Source of the DNA: JABWCQ01 sp964587105
GTDB lineage: Bacteria; Electryoneota; RPQS01
DNA: 64,000 nt
Reading direction: 5' to 3'
Assembly: GCA_964587105.1 (NCBI GenBank)
Contig: CAZPKG010000008.1
Span: 1 to 64,000, forward strand
Shown here: positions 55,301 to 63,284 of the stretch, in pieces
Layout: the number at the start of each line of letters is the position of its first letter
Position numbering within the stretch: the stretch's first letter is position 1
Notes under the pieces: generated by a model
The model's input: only the letters and a program-made list of their open reading frames with translations
Databases searched by the model: none
Told to the model about the DNA's origin: nothing
Made by a program: the position numbers and the translations under genes

Positions 55301-58300
55301 TGTTGATGTTTCGCTCGACATATCCCAGCAACTCATCATCAATATCCCATACTTCATCAGTCGAGAAATAAACACCGTCACGAAGCCAGCCATTGGCTTC
55401 ATAGACGCCTAGGTTTTGCAACTGATATGTTACTTCAACTTGATCTCCCGGATATGCACTAACAGGAATCTGCACGTTGCTGACCACAAGGTCCGACGGA
55501 GGTGGGACGGTGATACTCAACAGGTGAAGCGCGATGTTGTTGCTTTCACCGCCGTGCTCATAAACAAGGTCGTTGTCGTCAACCGAGAGCAACAAGTAGT
55601 AATTGCCCGATACATACTGGGGGATTTCGACGATTGCTGAGTCTGTGTATGTTGCTGATGGCGCCAGGTTGTCTGAGCGTCCGTGTGAAGCAAGGAGAAT
55701 GTCATCCCCACCGATCGTCGCATCCTGCGACAGATAGATTTCATCGTACCATGTTCTTCCATTGCTGGAACCTATGCCAGCATTCCCGACGAGCCAGTTA
55801 CAAGTTAACGGCTGCCCCGCATTCACCGTGCTCGCTGCTCCAAAGCTAACGACATGGAAATCCGGAGATGGTGACAGCGTGATGGCAACGGGCGAGTTGG
55901 AAACACGAATGTTGTTCGCAGGGTTGTCGTCCGGGTTCACACCATTGCCATCGGCCTTGAGGATAACATAATACGATCCGCTGAGGCCATCTGGAATCAT
56001 GAACGGTTCTGACCGAACATAATTGGCACCTGGCTGGAGTCCGCCAGTGTGGGTAACGGACCCTAAGGAAATGTCGGTTCCGATATCGAGCACTTGATTG
56101 AGTGAGAGATAGCACAAGTCCGCCCAGTTTGGCCAGATTGGCGCAGCAATTCCAGTGTTTTGAACCGTCCAACTTACTGCGAGTGGTTCACCCGAGTTGC
56201 CTGTCGTCGGAGCCGAAAGCAGCGTGACATTTAGATCAACAGGGGGATAGGGCTCGATAAAGATTTCCTGTCCTGTAAACGTGTTGTTGCCTTCGTCCGT
56301 GTGCTCGTAAAGACTGTTAGTCGCGTCCGTGCGCACATGCACGATGCGATCACCGACCAAATTGGTCGGCAAATAGAACGATACGGTCGTATCGCTAAGC
56401 TGTCCTGTGGCGAGTGTGATGTTCCGGCTGACGCTAGCCACTTGCAGGGACTGGTCATTCCACGTCGGGCTCGTTGACAAGTAGATCCGATCTATCCATG
56501 CAGTCCCGTTTGTAGAGGCCGCGCCATTGTTTTCCACGCGATAGGTCGCCGATACAGTCGATCCAGCCGTCACGGTACCTTGAATGCTGCATTCGGTTAT
56601 AACCACATCAGGCCAAGGGCTGAGAGTAACTTCAATCGGGAAACCCGGACCGCTCAAGTTGTTCGTTTCGGCTGTTAACGATCCATTGAATTCGAAAATC
56701 TGACTGTCAGCATCGCACTCTACAAAGATGTAGTATGAACCAGAGATTCCGTTTGGTAGGTTTACAGACTTCGTTGCGGCATAGTTTTCACTAGGCGCGA
56801 GCATGGTCGAATTGGGACGTGACCCGAGTGTGAAGACCGTTCCCGTGCCGAACAATGCTGAATCGGATAGATAGATGCGATCATTCCACGTCGTGCCGTA
56901 TGGGTCTCCAATTCCCTCGTTGTTGACTATCCATGACACGGAAACGGGCTGCCCGGAATTTCCGGTAGCTGGCCCTGAGACTCCGCTAACCGTGAAGTCT
57001 GGTTGTGGAGTAAGGAATATCTCGATCGGCGCACTCGCCATTTGATTGTTAGCATTCGAAGCGAACTCATAAATGTAGTCTCGCGAATCTGCAACTGCAA
57101 GCAAGAAGTAAGTGCCGTAGATGAAGCGCGGGATTACTACATCAACAGATGTCTGGTAGATCGAATCTTGAAACAATGGTCCCGCAACGTCTATTGTGGC
57201 AAGAAGTGTGTCGTCGTCGCTTAAAGTTGAATCAACGGAGAGGTAGACAACATCTTCCCATGTGCCAACAGCTGGTGCCGTTCCAATATTCTGAACTTCA
57301 AAGACGACTCCAACAGTGTCAACATTAAATGCCGACGATTGGCCGACAATTGTATTGACGCGCAGGTCAGGGTACGGCGAAATTGTCACAGCAATAGGAT
57401 CGGCGTTGCGGCTGAGGTTATTGCCGTCTGTGACCTCACTCTGAGAGTGTGACACGTCGGTATCCACGAAAATATAGTAGTTGCCACCGATCCCATCAGG
57501 AAGCGTAAATGTATATGTGTTTTGATATGCTTCGCCGGGCGGAAGGTACGTCGCGTTTTGCTGGCTTACGAGTGGAGTCGCGAGTTCGTAGTTCAAGGTA
57601 TCGATCGGTGACAAGAACAACTCGTCATACCAAATCGGTGCCGTGGTCGCACTAGTTCCATTGTTTTGTACGGTCCAACTAACCTGCATGCTTTGGCCAG
57701 AGAACGCTGTCGGAGGCACAGTCACAGCGCTGACGATCAGGTCAGGCAGCGTTACAGTTGTAAAAGTCCATTCTGGCCCCCATGTTGTACCATACACATT
57801 GATGGCCGCGACCTGCCAGGAATACTCGGTTCCGAAATTGAGCGCCGAAGTTAGGGCATTCTGAGTGCTTGTAAGCCCCGTGGCAAGAGGCACGTTAGGC
57901 CGGGTTTCGCCGGTCGGCCAAACGAACAGGTCATAGGTCACCGTGCGCGCTGCGGCCTGCCAGGAAACCGTAGGCGCCGTTGGAACATTCACAAGACCAT
58001 CTTGCGGCAGGATGTTTGTGAACACAGCCGGAAGCGAATCAGGCGTCACGATAACAAAGCTGGCATCTGACGTGTCACCTACGCTATGATCTGACGAGTC
58101 GAGAACCCTGATGCGGGCGTTCAGTGTCACCGGACCGCCTACAGTCCAGTCATAGAATCCCGAATCTTGTGTGTTCGCGACAACAGTTTCCCAGATTCCA
58201 CTGGGGTAGTTTCTGTCAACCTCAATGTCAACATTCGCGACATTTGTAGCCGTCCACTCGATTCGCTTGGTTGAGTCAACGATCCACGATTCACCGCCAT

Positions 58301-60149
58301 TCGGCTCATTCAGGATGACTGAGCCCAGCGCTTCACCCAGAATACGCGCCATGGATCGCGTGAATATTGTGCCGCCGTTGCGAGTCAAGGTGTTCCCGTT
58401 GCCAGATTGATCAGCGACTGTATTCCCGGAACCTTCATCCATTCGCCAGTATCCAACAAGATTTGCGTCTGTTCCTGTAATCTGCCGATTCATATTCGCT
58501 TGAATTTCGGACTGCGTTCGCTCTAATTTCCAGATGCGGACTTCGTCGATAGCGCCTTGCAAACGGTCGCTGGCGAAAGAACTCGTTCCGCCGATCATGA
58601 GGTTTCCGTTTGAGATACCAAGGGAAACGATACTCATGTCAGTGAAAGTGCCGTATGACGCCCCGTCCAGATAGAACTTGAATGTTCCATTGTTTTCAGA
58701 CGTAGCAATAATTGCTACGTGTCTCCATTGACCGACGTTCATTGCGGTCGTAAATGGGTCTAGGTAGCGCGATTGTCCAAGTTGATTCATCACTTGAAAT
58801 GTGATGCGGCCAAAGTTCAGAAGAACTCGAAATTGCGCCGGGGCACCGGTCTTCATCACGATTTCTTGCTGCCCGGCGACTGACGTGAAATACGCCCAGA
58901 ACTCGATGGTCATCGCCGTCGTCATGCTGGTCAAACTGGTGCTGCTCGGAGCCTCCAGCCAGTTTGCCGATTCGGCGCGGTGATCAGTGGCATACTGTGC
59001 GACGGGTTCTTCGGCCAAATACTCGACTTGAAGTTGATAGAGACCGAGGTTGTTTGAATAGCTACCGTCAACAACAATAAGTACATTCTCACCTGACGTG
59101 AGCAATGGAGTGAAGAGTTCCGCGGTACCAAGCGTTCCACAATTCTGAAAGGCACCGCAGATAAAGTCTGTCAAATTGTTCGGAGCGGACGGGCAAGTAT
59201 TATGATACACCAGAAGTGCGGCCGAATAGCTACTCCCGCAAACAGAAATCCGATAGTAGCCGGTTGCAGGAACAGCGTACGCATATGCCACGTCGGGTCC
59301 ATTCATTAACGTGTCACTGTAGTCGTACCCATACCAATATTGTGGCCGGGTCCCACCCATTCCGCTCGTGCTAAAGTCATTGACATAACCAATTGTTGAA
59401 CCCGAGAGCAGTATAGGTAGAGCTAGACTCGAAATGTCCGCTGCATTCGCACAGTTGTCGCCCCCCTGGCTGGATGCGGGAGGGGCGCCTGGCGTGCAAT
59501 TCCGGAACCGTCCCGTAACAGCAAAGCTCGTTGGCGAGGACGCCCAAGCGGCCGAGTTGTCCGTCCACGGCAAATCGGGGTCGATTTTCTCAAGAGATGC
59601 ACCACTGTTTCCAATCACCAAGTCCGGGAAGATGGTTGTCAACGATCCGTCAATTAGGATTCCGCCAGATGCAGCGGTGTATAGCCATAGATTATCGCCG
59701 CTATTGCTGAGTGCCCAACTGCCAGCCTGAGTGCAAACAACTTCGCCCTCAAACTCTGAGATTGCGGTTCGACTGAGAACAAGATACTGATCGGGCGCCA
59801 AGATTACTCCTGTCGGAACCGTGATCTGACCTTCAAAACCAGGACCAGGATAGGATGCTCCGTCACCGACGACCCAGCCGGAGATGTTTATCGAACTCAC
59901 GGTGGTGTTGTGTATCTCAACCCATTCGACGTCCGTGTTTGCTGTGTCGTCGTACATGACCTCTGTAAAGACAACGTCGCCAGGCGATTGGGCCGCCGCG
60001 TGGTTCGCAAGAATCAGTAGCAGCGCAAGTATGCACTGCAGCCTTGCCGCAATGCTTGTATGGCGCTTGGACTCGTTGGAACAAACCGATTCAGAAGCTA
60101 TTCGACACATCTTTGCATCGTTGCTGCCATTGCATTTCACAAATGCCAT
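52365..60149 (-). CDS. Giant secreted multidomain protein (LTD, PPC-like, LamG, Fn3, seven CARDB repeats)
   Basis: The 2594-residue protein starts at 60149 with GAGGAG seven bases upstream. After a long N-region and signal (LALLLILANHAAAQ) come: a lamin-tail domain (FTEVMYDDTANTDVEWVEIH); a PPC-like domain; a LamG/concanavalin domain (TIEFWAYFTSVAGQQEIVM, then GYWRMDEGSGNTVADQSG); an Ig-like PNGGESW domain; an Fn3 domain; seven CARDB repeats of about 130 residues, each opening like PDLIVSAVTVPPTAFSG and containing a YDELFLS or DRIYLS strand; a Cys-rich hydrophobic part (TCGSLATACYALASEAGG); a DUF11-like part with FDYNAPIETSP; and a final Fn3 domain. No T9SS-type C-terminal sorting domain is seen. 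It is probably a surface adhesin or matrix protein. It fills the second island module alone. Confidence 0.88.
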   Translation of the reverse strand: MAFVKCNGSNDAKMCRIASESVCSNESKRHTSIAARLQCILALLLILANHAAAQSPGDVVFTEVMYDDTANTDVEWVEIHNTTVSSINISGWVVGDGASYPGPGFEGQITVPTGVILAPDQYLVLSRTAISEFEGEVVCTQAGSWALSNSGDNLWLYTAASGGILIDGSLTTIFPDLVIGNSGASLEKIDPDLPWTDNSAAWASSPTSFAVTGRFRNCTPGAPPASSQGGDNCANAADISSLALPILLSGSTIGYVNDFSTSGMGGTRPQYWYGYDYSDTLMNGPDVAYAYAVPATGYYRISVCGSSYSAALLVYHNTCPSAPNNLTDFICGAFQNCGTLGTAELFTPLLTSGENVLIVVDGSYSNNLGLYQLQVEYLAEEPVAQYATDHRAESANWLEAPSSTSLTSMTTAMTIEFWAYFTSVAGQQEIVMKTGAPAQFRVLLNFGRITFQVMNQLGQSRYLDPFTTAMNVGQWRHVAIIATSENNGTFKFYLDGASYGTFTDMSIVSLGISNGNLMIGGTSSFASDRLQGAIDEVRIWKLERTQSEIQANMNRQITGTDANLVGYWRMDEGSGNTVADQSGNGNTLTRNGGTIFTRSMARILGEALGSVILNEPNGGESWIVDSTKRIEWTATNVANVDIEVDRNYPSGIWETVVANTQDSGFYDWTVGGPVTLNARIRVLDSSDHSVGDTSDASFVIVTPDSLPAVFTNILPQDGLVNVPTAPTVSWQAAARTVTYDLFVWPTGETRPNVPLATGLTSTQNALTSALNFGTEYSWQVAAINVYGTTWGPEWTFTTVTLPDLIVSAVTVPPTAFSGQSMQVSWTVQNNGTSATTAPIWYDELFLSPIDTLNYELATPLVSQQNATYLPPGEAYQNTYTFTLPDGIGGNYYIFVDTDVSHSQSEVTDGNNLSRNADPIAVTISPYPDLRVNTIVGQSSAFNVDTVGVVFEVQNIGTAPAVGTWEDVVYLSVDSTLSDDDTLLATIDVAGPLFQDSIYQTSVDVVIPRFIYGTYFLLAVADSRDYIYEFASNANNQMASAPIEIFLTPQPDFTVSGVSGPATGNSGQPVSVSWIVNNEGIGDPYGTTWNDRIYLSDSALFGTGTVFTLGSRPNSTMLAPSENYAATKSVNLPNGISGSYYIFVECDADSQIFEFNGSLTAETNNLSGPGFPIEVTLSPWPDVVITECSIQGTVTAGSTVSATYRVENNGAASTNGTAWIDRIYLSTSPTWNDQSLQVASVSRNITLATGQLSDTTVSFYLPTNLVGDRIVHVRTDATNSLYEHTDEGNNTFTGQEIFIEPYPPVDLNVTLLSAPTTGNSGEPLAVSWTVQNTGIAAPIWPNWADLCYLSLNQVLDIGTDISLGSVTHTGGLQPGANYVRSEPFMIPDGLSGSYYVILKADGNGVNPDDNPANNIRVSNSPVAITLSPSPDFHVVSFGAASTVNAGQPLTCNWLVGNAGIGSSNGRTWYDEIYLSQDATIGGDDILLASHGRSDNLAPSATYTDSAIVEIPQYVSGNYYLLLSVDDNDLVYEHGGESNNIALHLLSITVPPPSDLVVSNVQIPVSAYPGDQVEVTYQLQNLGVYEANGWLRDGVYFSTDEVWDIDDELLGYVERNINIPAGGMVLVRKSLNLGKTYREQDGRLDEGENGTLQETMPGVSPGMYRVIVRADVRNNIRETDDYNNSTTSTDSIDIQIESLQLGVPEMFTVTGGSLRYYRVQLGANQDLQVQLTSDDLLGSCEIFVAAGRVPSLSDFDWTSDPEFDGSGSVLVPNETGGEFFIMVRNSSDSEMSLVASALSLSVVRVTQDRIGTGIATCLLEGAGFDSTVTVALVNMDGDTLPATVVEVLSRVAMDVRFDATDAALGVYSVLIEKPNNVSAVGSNLVTVEVENFGEIETVSSMPDAFIVGEVTTYSYTVVNNSNVDVPYCVIRTGVSAGQTIRVYPPEGAVARIDSTGGTGIEPQTFEGAAIYTYTLRDLRPGESAVCQVVATNDGSDESFPFIVDSRSMYLESFLMSCMTTALSGRMALLQNPQDIPAEILPMFEDTMTYVDMVLTGLDNLGLIDYEALPDSLIALVVQVGLENASLPAFDFTESGRDGAGPCQEYIDKCSIVECALFVYTCGSLATACYALASEAGGASFGCCGPAVAGVVVGTIVGICVLEFLVECVGPFISDSDAEVPGVSDYKTVKCFVVDLLRFKIGCVARKVINKTCRPILAGRDPNDIIGPDGYGDARWITATETLPYTIRFENDDSLATAPVQFVRVTHVLDTSVSVSSYRVGDITFGQFFVDVPDNRAYFSTRVDARDSLGVYVDISAGVNVVTREAFWTFEAIDPATGLQPTNPLVGFLLINDSLGRGQGSVSFTARARNGAVTGERIDAVASIIFDYNAPIETSPVFNTIDAVAPSSTIAQLPVRQDSARVHLAFSSADDALGSGAAYYRLFVSRDDGAYEEWPDIVTDSTTVYEAELGHEYRFYTRAVDFAGNVEVVPTTPDAFIFVGDYALPQITHLTVITQPTASADSVRANLTWEAVTHDTLGNALTNVSYRVYFSDSQDTWNGGIGWTLHGTTINTSYSETSYRPGAGLRRTYYVVPVGQP

Positions 60150-60441
60150 CTTGAAACTCCTCGGAAATCTACCATATGGTGAATCGGGTCATTATCGGGT
60201 CCGGACTGTAGCTCTGCAAGCAGTGCAATGGCGAAGAATTGAACTGAACGCTTGAATATGGAATATAATATCCTTTTCTAACATTTTGCAAGGAAAGACA
60301 ACGAGAATTCTCAATTCATCTTATTTGTCATACCTCTGAATGGCAAATAACTGAACATATGGGCAAAATAGATCGAATCAATGTACATTGAAGTACATTG
60401 GCAGAAAGTCTATTTGGGGATTAGACAGATCTTCTCTTAAA
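60150..60441. promoter_or_regulatory. Upstream region of the giant gene
   Basis: About 290 bases that must contain the promoter of the giant secreted protein. AT-rich around 60255-60360, with no inverted repeat of note and no gene. Confidence 0.35.
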
Positions 60442-60522
60442 AAAAAGGGCTTACCTTCACTGGTAAACCTTTATTTTTATTGTAGGCTGATCGCCAATCG
60501 CAACCGAACTCGTTCGTGATAG
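60442..60522. repeat. Third border repeat, truncated
   Basis: The hairpin AAGGGCTTACC plus the following TGTAGGCTGATCGCCAATCG segment matches 51923-52003 with about six differences. The similarity stops at 60522, so the 124-base block is absent. It marks the right edge of the giant-protein module. Confidence 0.65.
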
Positions 60523-60599
60523 ACTATAAGCCTTCAGACCTTTTGGCCAAGATGCGTTATGGTATCAAGGTGTAGGTTGGGTTTGCAAGTTGCGGAGCT

Positions 60600-61115
60600 T
60601 CAGTGGTTTTGGTGTGGATTTGTATTGACCTGGCGACGGGTCTTTTTTGTTTGTATTTGGAGTCTTTTTCGCCGCCTGAGGATGGTCTCGGCGCGGCCGA
60701 AGTAGACGTCGGCAGGGTGCAGAGTGCCGATGCCTTTGTGGTAGTGGTCGGTGTTGTACCAACCGCGCGCTAATTCAGTGCCTCTTGAAGCTCGGGCGGC
60801 GACGTATAGACTACCAGATTTAACCGGTCTTTGGCCGTACGGTTCAACCGCTCGATCTTTCCGTTGGTCTGGGGATGATTGCGCATCGAGAAGATGTGCC
60901 GGATCCCCAGACTCTTCAAGTAGCTGTTGAACGCGCCCCACTTGTAGCAGGCGCCGTTGTCGCTGAGGAGCTGCACCCGCTCTTGACGCGGCACTTCTTC
61001 CATCCCGGTCACGGCAATCACCTGCGCGATCAGTTCCTGGACTGTATCGCCTTTCGAGTTGGGGAAGCGACGGAACACGATCAAGAACCAACTGAAGTTG
61101 TAATCGGCCAGCACA
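60600..61115 (-). pseudogene. Transposase remnant, C-terminal integrase-core half
   Basis: The frame from 61114 to 60770 encodes an rve-type core: LLSDNGACYKWGAFNSYLKS, then MRNHPQTNGKIERLNRTAKD, the last with the glutamate of the DDE triad. A frameshift near 60775 moves the remaining ARGWYNTDHYHKGIGTLHPA and ADVYFGRAETILRRR into the neighbouring frame, which stops at 60600. It belongs to the IS3-like group of insertion sequences and is inactive. Confidence 0.75.
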
Positions 61116-61540
61116 TCATCCGCCGTGACCCGCCGAGAAGCCAGCAGGGCAAGTCACTCTCGCGTGTACTCATCCAGCATCGACAAAATCTTCAACAGCC
61201 TGCCGTTCGACACCTGCAACGACACGATGTCTTGGCTCCAAACATGGTTCGGATATTCTGAACAAGAACGGATCTCGTCCGTTATTTTGCCACCAGCATC
61301 TGCGCTTAGGCTGCTTGCCGGGCAGCATCAGTCCTGCCTGACGCCAGTTGCGTTCAACCCGTTTGTGATTAACACGCCAGCCCGTCAACCGGATCAGTCC
61401 CGTGATGATGCGACAGCCATTCGATCCATACTTACAAACTAAAGCGATCACCAATGATGCCAACTCGTTCCCGTCGGAGCGCCCGTGCCGGAAAATGACT
61501 TTGGCTTTTACTGATTCCTGAGTCAGACTTCCTGTGGCAA
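61116..61540 (-). pseudogene. Transposase remnant, N-terminal half of a different IS3-family OrfB
   Basis: KYGSNGCRIITGLIRLTGW and VNHKRVERNWRQAGLMLPGK form the HTH-like region of OrfB. A frameshift near 61281 is needed to continue into EYPNHVWSQDIVSLQVSNGR and then LSMLDEYTRE, where TGA (61154-61156) replaces the expected Cys codon. The frame then passes into LALLASRRVTADDVL and joins the right-hand half. Because the first core strand occurs twice (LDEYTRE and LADYNFSW), this looks like a fusion of two different decayed transposases. Confidence 0.65.
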
Positions 61541-61602
61541 GTCAAGTAGTTTCTGTGCGCATGAAAATGGCGATAACAGGACCCTATTAGGACCCAGCCA
61601 AA

Positions 61603-61684
61603 CAAAAAGGGTTTACCATCTCTGGTAAACCCTTGTTTTTTAGCGGGGCCGACGGGACTCGAACCCGCGACCTCCGGCGTGACA
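61603..61684 (-). repeat. Right border direct repeat of the tRNA-Asp island
   Basis: Copy of 43581-43662 with one difference. It contains the functional tRNA-Asp terminator (stem 61607-61617 with 61624-61634) and the 3' half of the intact tRNA-Asp gene. Confidence 0.85.
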
Positions 61685-61717
61685 GGCCAGCGTTCTAACC
61701 AACTGAACTACGACCCC
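61644..61717 (-). tRNA. tRNA-Asp (anticodon GTC)
   Basis: The 74-base gene folds with acceptor GGGGTCG/CGGCCCC (one G-U pair), D-arm GTTCAGTTGGTTAGAAC, anticodon arm CTGGCCTGTCACGCCGG, variable AGGTC, T-arm GCGGGTTCGAGTCCCGT and discriminator G. The CCA end is not encoded. It lies 30 bases after tRNA-Val on the same strand and ends in a T-rich terminator. Its 3' half is the attachment site of the island to its left. Confidence 0.95.
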
Positions 61718-61747
61718 GGCTAAAAGAAAACTAACTATCCAACATTG

Positions 61748-61822
61748 TGGGCGATGACGGATTCGAACCGCCGACATCCTGCGTGTAAAGCAGGCGCTCT
61801 GGACCAGCTGAGCTAATCGCCC
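61748..61822 (-). tRNA. tRNA-Val (anticodon TAC)
   Basis: Acceptor GGGCGAT/ATCGCCC, anticodon arm CCTGCTTTACACGCAGG with anticodon TAC, and T-arm GGCGGTTCGAATCCGTC are all intact; discriminator A, no encoded CCA. The 5' end overlaps the last ten bases of the small membrane-protein gene. It is followed by tRNA-Asp. Confidence 0.95.
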
Positions 61823-62115
61823 CTGGCCGCCGGGCTATCTGTCGGAGCTTTATCCCGCGCCAAAATACCCCACGGAATAACCACGCAATACGCCGCCGTC
61901 AGAAGAAGCGGCGCAAGACTTAAACTCATGAACCCGTCGTGCGGCGGCTGGCTCATGAAGAAGTAACCGATGATCAACATCGCGACTCCTGTTCCCAAAA
62001 GAACGTAGTTCTTGCGGGTGAACGGGACGGAGAACCGCGGGGCCTGAGCTTCTTTGCTCTTGCCCGCAGATTTTTCAGCAGCAGCTGCTACAGGGGCTTT
62101 ACGAGGTGCGGCGAT
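61813..62115 (-). CDS. Small two-helix membrane protein (DUF3098-like), probable ATC start
   Basis: The frame encodes a Lys/Ala-rich N-terminus, then PFTRKNYVLLGTGVAMLIIG and APLLLTAAYCVVIPWGIL, two membrane helices in a layout like DUF3098. No ATG, GTG or TTG occurs between the upstream stop and this region, except a TTG at 61998 inside the first helix. A strong AAGGAG stands six bases before an in-frame ATC at 62115-62113, which would give (M)AAPRKAPVAAAAEKSAG and 100 residues. I therefore place the start there. The stop lies inside the 5' end of tRNA-Val. Function is unknown. Confidence 0.6.
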   Translation of the reverse strand: MAAPRKAPVAAAAEKSAGKSKEAQAPRFSVPFTRKNYVLLGTGVAMLIIGYFFMSQPPHDGFMSLSLAPLLLTAAYCVVIPWGILARDKAPTDSPAARGD

Positions 62116-62238
62116 TTCTGTCTCCTTGCGACTTTAGAACCCGAAAAATAACCATTTCCGCCTTTCCTGTCAAGTGGCCAACAAGTTCGAGGCGGCGGCG
62201 GCGGCGGTTCTTTTTTCTGTTTTATAACAACTTAACAA

Positions 62239-62265
62239 AAGAGTCGGCTCGCGCCGACTCTTTTT
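62239..62265. terminator. Intrinsic terminator
   Basis: GAGTCGGC (62241-62248) pairs with GCCGACTC (62253-62260) around a four-base loop. A-runs on the left and T-runs on the right let it serve the minus-strand dihydroorotate-dehydrogenase-like gene, which stops at 62286. Confidence 0.9.
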
Positions 62266-62285
62266 ATTCCTCTGTCCAGAAGCTC

Positions 62286-63284
62286 CTAAGCCACAGGCCG
62301 GAAGCTCTGGAGGGTCTTCATGTAATTGGCGCGCTCAAAGGCCTCAGGGTCTTTTACGGCCCGCTGGCTCATTGAACCACGCATCATCTCGATGGAATCG
62401 TAACCGTGTTCCGTGCCCCATTCGTCAATTTCTTCAGCCAAACGGCCCAATCTGCGCACGCCCCACTGGAATAGGGCAGAACACAGCATGACGACATCTG
62501 CGCCTGACATGATGAGCTTCACGGCATCTTCGGGTGTGTGAATGCCCGTCGTTGCAGCAAGATTGCATTTCATGTGGCCATGCAGAACCGCCAACCAACG
62601 AAGCGGCAAGCGAATCTCAGCAGACGTCGAAAGATCAACTTTCGGCATTACCTCAAGCTCTTCGAGATCGAGATCTGGCTGGTAGAAACGATTGAACAGC
62701 ACCAAACCGTCCGCGCCGGCGTCGTCACAGCGCTTGGCCATATTGGCCATCGCGGAAAAATACGGACTCAGCTTCATGGCAACCGGAATTTTGACTTCCT
62801 GCTTGACTGCGCGGAGAATGTTCAGGTAGTTCTCTTCAACTTCGGCGCCGGAGATATTGAAGTTCGTGGCCAGATAGTAAACATTCAACTCCAGCGCATC
62901 GGCTCCAGCATTCTCCATCAGACGAGCATACTCCGCCCATGAGCCGGGAGCACGACCGTTCAGACTCGCAATGATGGGAACCTCACAGGATTTCTTGGCA
63001 TGTGAAATCAGTGTTAAGTACTCATCCGGTCCAACCAGAAATCTCTCCGGTTCCGGCAAGTAACTTGTCGCTTCAGCAAAGCTCTCTGTGCCTTGCTGCA
63101 TCGTGTGAAGCAAATGCATTGCTTCCTGCTCGATTTGTTCTTCAAACAGCGATGGTAATACGATTGCCGAAGCTCCGGCGTCTTCTAACCTGCGCACGCC
63201 ATCCAAGTTTTGCGCGAGCGGCGAGGCCGACGATAATACAGGATGCTTAAGCGTTAACCCAAGGTATTTTGTGGTCAGGTTCAT
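62286..63284 (-). CDS. Dihydroorotate dehydrogenase-like protein
   Basis: The 332-residue TIM-barrel flavoprotein belongs to the DHOD/dihydropyrimidine dehydrogenase group. FMN-site segments include LTLKHPVLSSASPLAQNLDG, IIASLNGRAPGSWAEYARLM, NAGADALELNVYYLATN and MKLSPYFSAMANMAKRCDDAG. The usual DHOD catalytic Ser/Cys segment is not obvious, and this subfamily normally sits beside pyruvate:ferredoxin oxidoreductase, as here, so it may not make pyrimidines. The ATG at 63284 has AGGAG seven bases upstream and overlaps the nifJ stop (ATGA), so the genes are translationally coupled. Confidence 0.85.
   Translation of the reverse strand: MNLTTKYLGLTLKHPVLSSASPLAQNLDGVRRLEDAGASAIVLPSLFEEQIEQEAMHLLHTMQQGTESFAEATSYLPEPERFLVGPDEYLTLISHAKKSCEVPIIASLNGRAPGSWAEYARLMENAGADALELNVYYLATNFNISGAEVEENYLNILRAVKQEVKIPVAMKLSPYFSAMANMAKRCDDAGADGLVLFNRFYQPDLDLEELEVMPKVDLSTSAEIRLPLRWLAVLHGHMKCNLAATTGIHTPEDAVKLIMSGADVVMLCSALFQWGVRRLGRLAEEIDEWGTEHGYDSIEMMRGSMSQRAVKDPEAFERANYMKTLQSFRPVA

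Noticed and set aside
54900..57800. CRISPR-like or DNA-level tandem repeats in the giant gene
   Set aside because: The periodicity is at protein level (CARDB units); the DNA of the repeats has diverged and there are no spacer-repeat units.
60600..61091. Open frame of 163 codons on the minus strand in the transposase region
   Set aside because: Only its C-terminal part (ARGWYNTDHYHKG onward) is real transposase sequence after a frameshift; the rest is an out-of-frame reading.
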